DNA of 64,000 nucleotides from Pseudomonadales bacterium (GTDB lineage Bacteria > Pseudomonadota > Gammaproteobacteria > Pseudomonadales > Azotimanducaceae). The stretch covers positions 248,001 through 312,000 of the forward strand of contig JANQPF010000009.1 in NCBI GenBank assembly GCA_028285415.1, written 5' to 3'. The notes under the pieces are model-generated. The model did not search any database. It was given only the letters and a program-made list of their open reading frames with translations, and was not told the origin of the DNA. This document shows, piece after piece, positions 60,513 to 64,000 of this stretch. The translations under genes and the position numbers were made by a program. Position 1 is the stretch's first letter, and each line of letters opens with the position of its first letter.

Positions 60513-63074
60513 ATGACCCGTGAACCGAGGGCCCGCAGCGTCCTGGTCGCGACGATCTTGTTCTTCGTCTCCGGCTCGGCGGCGCTCGTCTACGAAGTGC
60601 TGTGGATGAAAGAGCTCTCGCTCCTCTTCGGGAACAGCGCACAAGCGGCGGCCGCAACGCTGGCCGCCTTCTTTTCGGGTATCGCCGCTGGCAACGCATA
60701 CTGGGGACGGCGCGCAACCCGGTTGCGCCGGCCGCTGTGGGCATATGGCCTTCTGGAGCTTGGGGTCACCTGCAGCGCCGTCTTTTATTTCGGGATTTTT
60801 CTGGTTTACGACAGTCTCTATCAGACGCTGTTCGGCATGCTGGAAGGTACACCCTTCGCATTTACGGTAATCAAGTTCGCGCTGGCCTTCGTCATGTTTT
60901 TTCCCGCGGCGTTTTTCATGGGCGGCACGCTGCCCGTGATGACGCAGTTTCTTGTGCAACAGAAGAAGACGCTCGGCAAGCGCGCTTCGCTGGTTTATGC
61001 GATCAATACCCTTGGCGCGGCCAGCGGCGCAATGATTGCCGGTTTTGTTCTGCCGCAAACGCTTGGCTTTCGAAACTCGTATCTGGCAGCGATGGGAGCA
61101 ACGTTCATGGTTGCGGTGATTGCAATCGTAGTGGACGGTCGCCTCCTCTCCTCCATCCGATCCGAAGATCCATTCAGCGCAACGCCAGCTGTTGCAGATG
61201 CTGCACCTACTGTACCCGGGGATGGCGAGCTGGGGAAAAACCCCTACTCACCTCGCGCTCTGATGGCGCTTGCTGCGCTATCCGGATTCGCAGCCCTTGG
61301 CCTGCAGGTTCTGTGGATACGCATGTTTGCACAGGTACTGCACAACTCGACGTACTCCTACGCAGCCATTCTGTCGATTTTTCTCCTGGCACTGGCCCTC
61401 GGCGGTGCACTCGCGCGGGCGTGTGCATCTCGTATCCGGGACGCATCCTGGTTTCTGCCGGTATTACTGACTGCAACGGGGATCCTGGTTGCAGGTTCAC
61501 CCTTGCTTTTCAATGCGTTGACTAACGGCGGCACGTACATCGGGGGCGATGCGAACTTTACCGGGTACATGCGCCAGATCGTATGGATGACCATGGTCGT
61601 GATTGGCCTGCCCGTCGCGATACTGGGAATCCTGCTGCCTTACCTTTTCAAGCTCGCAGAGAGCGGTATCTACGGCCCCGGTGAAACGGTCGGACGGCTT
61701 GTGACTGCAAACACAGTCGCCGCAATCATCGGTTCTGTCATGGCCGGGTTTGTGCTTCTAGGCTCATTTGGCCTCTGGGCCAGCATTCACTTGATGGCTG
61801 GGCTATATCTTGCTGCTGCGATCTGGCTCGCGCTCGAGAAGCCCCCACAACGTAAAAGCCTGGCATTCGTTCCCGTGATTGGCGTCCTTCTGTTGATTGC
61901 ACAAATCGGTACCAACCGAATACCCGTGGTTCGAATAGATCGCATCACGAAGGATGAAACGCTCCTCCGGGTCTGGCAAGGCGCAGATGCGACAGTTGCC
62001 GTCGTGCGGCAGGCCGGGCATTTGAGAACCAAGCTGAACAACTGGTACACGCTCGGTAGCACCGGTGACACCACCACACAAGAAGCGCAAACCCATCTAC
62101 CCGTACTGTTGCACGGCGCGCCGGAGCGCGTGTTTTATCTGGGTCTCGGCACCGGGATCACCGCCGGAGCGGCGCTCGACTACAACGTCGATGAGGTCGT
62201 CGTAACCGAGATTGCGGGCTCTGTCATCCAAGCTTCACGTGAGTACTTCTCCGATTACACGAACGGTTTGTACGATGATCCGCGCGTTCGTGTGCTCGCC
62301 GAAGATGGACGCACGGTTCTGCGCGGTGGTCGGGCCGGATACGATCTCATCATCAGCGATCTGTTTGTGCCCTGGAAAGCCGGCACCGGAACGCTGTATT
62401 CGGTTGAACACTACCAAACGTCGATCGAGCGATTGCGGCCTGGGGGGTTGTACGCGCAATGGCTACCTCTGTACCAGCTGACGCAGGATGAACTCGCGAT
62501 CATTGCTCGAACGATGCTCGAGGTGTTTCCCACGGTGACCATGTGGCGCGGCAACTTCTGGGCAGATAGACCCGTGCTTGCGCTGATCGGGCATCGCGAC
62601 TCGACGCCACTCGCCACGAACGCGCCACTCATGCAGGCCTCGCGGATGGCGCTCCGGGAACACAGCGAGGGACAAGGGGATACGGTTCCCCTCATCGCGC
62701 ACTACGCGGGCCAGCTGCAGGCGGAGAGCAGTTTGCTCAAACAGGCACCGCTGAACACGGACAATCGGCCGATCATCGAATACGTTGCCCCCATCAACCA
62801 CCGACGCGAGCGAGCGGGCGAGACGGAGTGGTTCACCGACGAATCCATGCTGGCGTTTGTCGCGAGTCATGTCGGTCAAGCGCAGCTGTCGGGAGATACC
62901 TACCTCGCTGAGCTGGATGTCACCTGGTACAGCGTCATCCAGGCTGGGTACTACCTGCACACTTCTCATCTGCTCAGGCGACAGAACAGCGAGGAAGCTG
63001 GCGAGGCACGCCGGCTCTTCCGGAACTTACTCCAGCAGGCGGCTCTCGCTTTCCAGAACCGCGCCGCAAACTAG
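60513..63074 (+). CDS. Membrane protein fused to spermidine-synthase-like domain
   Basis: 853 residues. The N-terminal half is a bundle of about 12 or more transmembrane helices starting FFVSGSAALVYEVLWMKE, the hallmark of fused spermidine synthase proteins. The C-terminal part (about 530-720) has a Rossmann methyltransferase fold with YLGLGTGITAG, VVVTEIAGSVIQASREYF and YDLIISD. The Asp/Glu pair of true aminopropyltransferases is only partly present, so polyamine synthesis is not certain. Alone on the plus strand; its end overlaps the convergent alcohol dehydrogenase by four bases. Confidence 0.85.
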   Translation: MTREPRARSVLVATILFFVSGSAALVYEVLWMKELSLLFGNSAQAAAATLAAFFSGIAAGNAYWGRRATRLRRPLWAYGLLELGVTCSAVFYFGIFLVYDSLYQTLFGMLEGTPFAFTVIKFALAFVMFFPAAFFMGGTLPVMTQFLVQQKKTLGKRASLVYAINTLGAASGAMIAGFVLPQTLGFRNSYLAAMGATFMVAVIAIVVDGRLLSSIRSEDPFSATPAVADAAPTVPGDGELGKNPYSPRALMALAALSGFAALGLQVLWIRMFAQVLHNSTYSYAAILSIFLLALALGGALARACASRIRDASWFLPVLLTATGILVAGSPLLFNALTNGGTYIGGDANFTGYMRQIVWMTMVVIGLPVAILGILLPYLFKLAESGIYGPGETVGRLVTANTVAAIIGSVMAGFVLLGSFGLWASIHLMAGLYLAAAIWLALEKPPQRKSLAFVPVIGVLLLIAQIGTNRIPVVRIDRITKDETLLRVWQGADATVAVVRQAGHLRTKLNNWYTLGSTGDTTTQEAQTHLPVLLHGAPERVFYLGLGTGITAGAALDYNVDEVVVTEIAGSVIQASREYFSDYTNGLYDDPRVRVLAEDGRTVLRGGRAGYDLIISDLFVPWKAGTGTLYSVEHYQTSIERLRPGGLYAQWLPLYQLTQDELAIIARTMLEVFPTVTMWRGNFWADRPVLALIGHRDSTPLATNAPLMQASRMALREHSEGQGDTVPLIAHYAGQLQAESSLLKQAPLNTDNRPIIEYVAPINHRRERAGETEWFTDESMLAFVASHVGQAQLSGDTYLAELDVTWYSVIQAGYYLHTSHLLRRQNSEEAGEARRLFRNLLQQAALAFQNRAAN

Positions 63075-64000
63075 CGGCTCAGGTCAATAATGACTTTGCA
63101 CTGGTCCGTGGGCGAGCGAAGCGCCTCGAAGACATCCGGCAGCTCATCCAGCGACACCACGTTGGTGATCATCGGGGAACCGTCAACGCGTCCGGCAATC
63201 ATCATCTGTATGGTGAAATCCCAGTCTTCCTTGTCGTAGGCGACCGCCCACTGGATTCTGAGCTCTTTGGAAAACGCCACGAGCGGCACGATAGTGTCGG
63301 GATGGTCGCAAAGGCCAATACCCATGATGAGTCCGCGCCGCGGGGCGCGTTCGATGCACTGCTGCAGGATGCCCGGTGCGCCGACGCAGTCGAACTGGAT
63401 TTCAGGTTCCCCTGCCGTGATCCCGGCAAACTGCGCTTGCACGTCCCCGGACGGGTCGACAATGTCTTCGAAACCGAGCGTATTGGCCATCTTGATGCGG
63501 GCGGGTGACATTTCGCTGATCACCACGTTCCTTGCGCCGAAGAAGCGGCACCAGATTGCACACGCAAGCCCGATGGGTCCGGCGCCGATGATGAGCACCC
63601 GTTTCTCATCAACCCCGGCAGCCATCTTGACCGAATGCAGCCCAACCGCGAGGGGTTCCACCAGCGCGCCGTTCAAATCATCCAGTTGCGGCGGAATCTG
63701 CACCACGCTCGCGGGATCAACCTTCACGTATTCCGCGTAGGCGCCCGTCACCTCACCCAGCCCGATGGTCTGATCCTTGATGAACGGCAGCGAGGTCACC
63801 CGATGACCCACCGCGAAGTCTCCCTTCGCAACCGCATTCCCCACCTCGACAATCTCGCCCGAAAATTCGTGACCGAATACGGTGTTCGGAGGCGCCATGA
63901 AGGGTCCCTCCCTCGACGCATGTATGTCCGTACCGCAGATGCCGCAGTGCGACACGCGAACCAGGAGTTCGTCGTCGGCAATCTCCGGTTTGTCGATGTC
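63071..64000 (-). CDS. Zinc-type medium-chain alcohol/sorbitol dehydrogenase, 5'-truncated by window edge
   Basis: The visible 309 codons run open to the last base. SHCGICGTDIHAS and FGHEFSGEIVEVG give the catalytic Zn ligands, and GAGPIGLACA the NAD site. The four-Cys structural-zinc lobe of classic alcohol dehydrogenases is absent (its place reads VTSLPFIKDQTIGLGEV). A GTG at 63955 is possible as a start but the codons before it (DIDKPEIADDELLVR) fit the normal N-terminus of the family, so the gene continues beyond the window. Substrate unknown. Confidence 0.88.
   Translation of the reverse strand, partial: DIDKPEIADDELLVRVSHCGICGTDIHASREGPFMAPPNTVFGHEFSGEIVEVGNAVAKGDFAVGHRVTSLPFIKDQTIGLGEVTGAYAEYVKVDPASVVQIPPQLDDLNGALVEPLAVGLHSVKMAAGVDEKRVLIIGAGPIGLACAIWCRFFGARNVVISEMSPARIKMANTLGFEDIVDPSGDVQAQFAGITAGEPEIQFDCVGAPGILQQCIERAPRRGLIMGIGLCDHPDTIVPLVAFSKELRIQWAVAYDKEDWDFTIQMMIAGRVDGSPMITNVVSLDELPDVFEALRSPTDQCKVIIDLSR

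Overview
The window looks like chromosomal DNA of an aerobic, Gram-negative, GC-rich gammaproteobacterium, probably a marine heterotroph of the Halieaceae/Woeseiaceae kind (inference). The signs are outer-membrane beta-barrels and a TonB receptor, Lol-like and MacB-like ABC systems, a quinoprotein dehydrogenase, Tat-exported proteins, and Zur-type operators that fit the gammaproteobacterial consensus. Gene density is high. I see no tRNA, rRNA, CRISPR, IS element or phage gene. After start correction no gene-free stretch exceeds about 230 bases; the longest is 7708-7938.

Layout. 1-4.7 kb: two tandem paralogous winged-helix/STAND-ATPase regulators, the first cut by the window edge. 4.7-10.9 kb: a thiol/sulfur group (CMD/AhpD-like protein, 2OG-Fe oxygenase, cysteine synthase-glutaredoxin fusion; divergently OsmC-like protein, FAD oxidoreductase, a 48-residue membrane microprotein with a CxxCxxC tail, homocysteine S-methyltransferase). 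10.9-17.0 kb: a minus-strand operon of ECF sigma factor, small membrane protein, LolA-like periplasmic protein, two FtsX/MacB-type permeases, ATPase and outer-membrane barrel, which looks like a complete trans-envelope lipid or lipoprotein route. 17-36 kb: accessory catabolism (PQQ dehydrogenase, MFS, SnoaL-like, ALDH, two EthD proteins, CoA transferase, acyl-CoA-dehydrogenase-like flavoprotein, deacetylase, PhyH oxygenase, copper amine oxidase, molybdopterin enzyme, P450, cytochrome b561).

36-54 kb is the most striking part: a zinc-starvation island. Four copies of a 13-bp operator (consensus GWTATGTTATAWC; best copy matches the gammaproteobacterial Zur core at 12 of 13 positions) lie at 42334, 44052, 48760 and 52255, each in a promoter gap. 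They can control a MerC-like protein, an ABC transporter whose permease carries a ~158-residue loop with about 50 histidines, a DUF3299 protein, Zur itself, PhoX, DUF1826, two COG0523 GTPases of different subtypes, an Fe-type alcohol dehydrogenase, a DUF4198 periplasmic protein, the zinc-independent GTP cyclohydrolase FolE2, a 76-residue orphan protein, a Tat-exported kelch protein and a TonB receptor. Together these suggest zinc capture (receptor, periplasmic protein, His-rich ABC system), delivery (GTPases) and sparing (FolE2, Fe-ADH).

54.6-60.4 kb holds a DUF1624 membrane protein, an ABC ATPase, two ABC-2 permeases and a convergent PepSY membrane protein, a second transport cluster next to the TonB receptor. 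The window ends with a membrane protein fused to a spermidine-synthase-like domain and a zinc alcohol dehydrogenase cut by the right edge.
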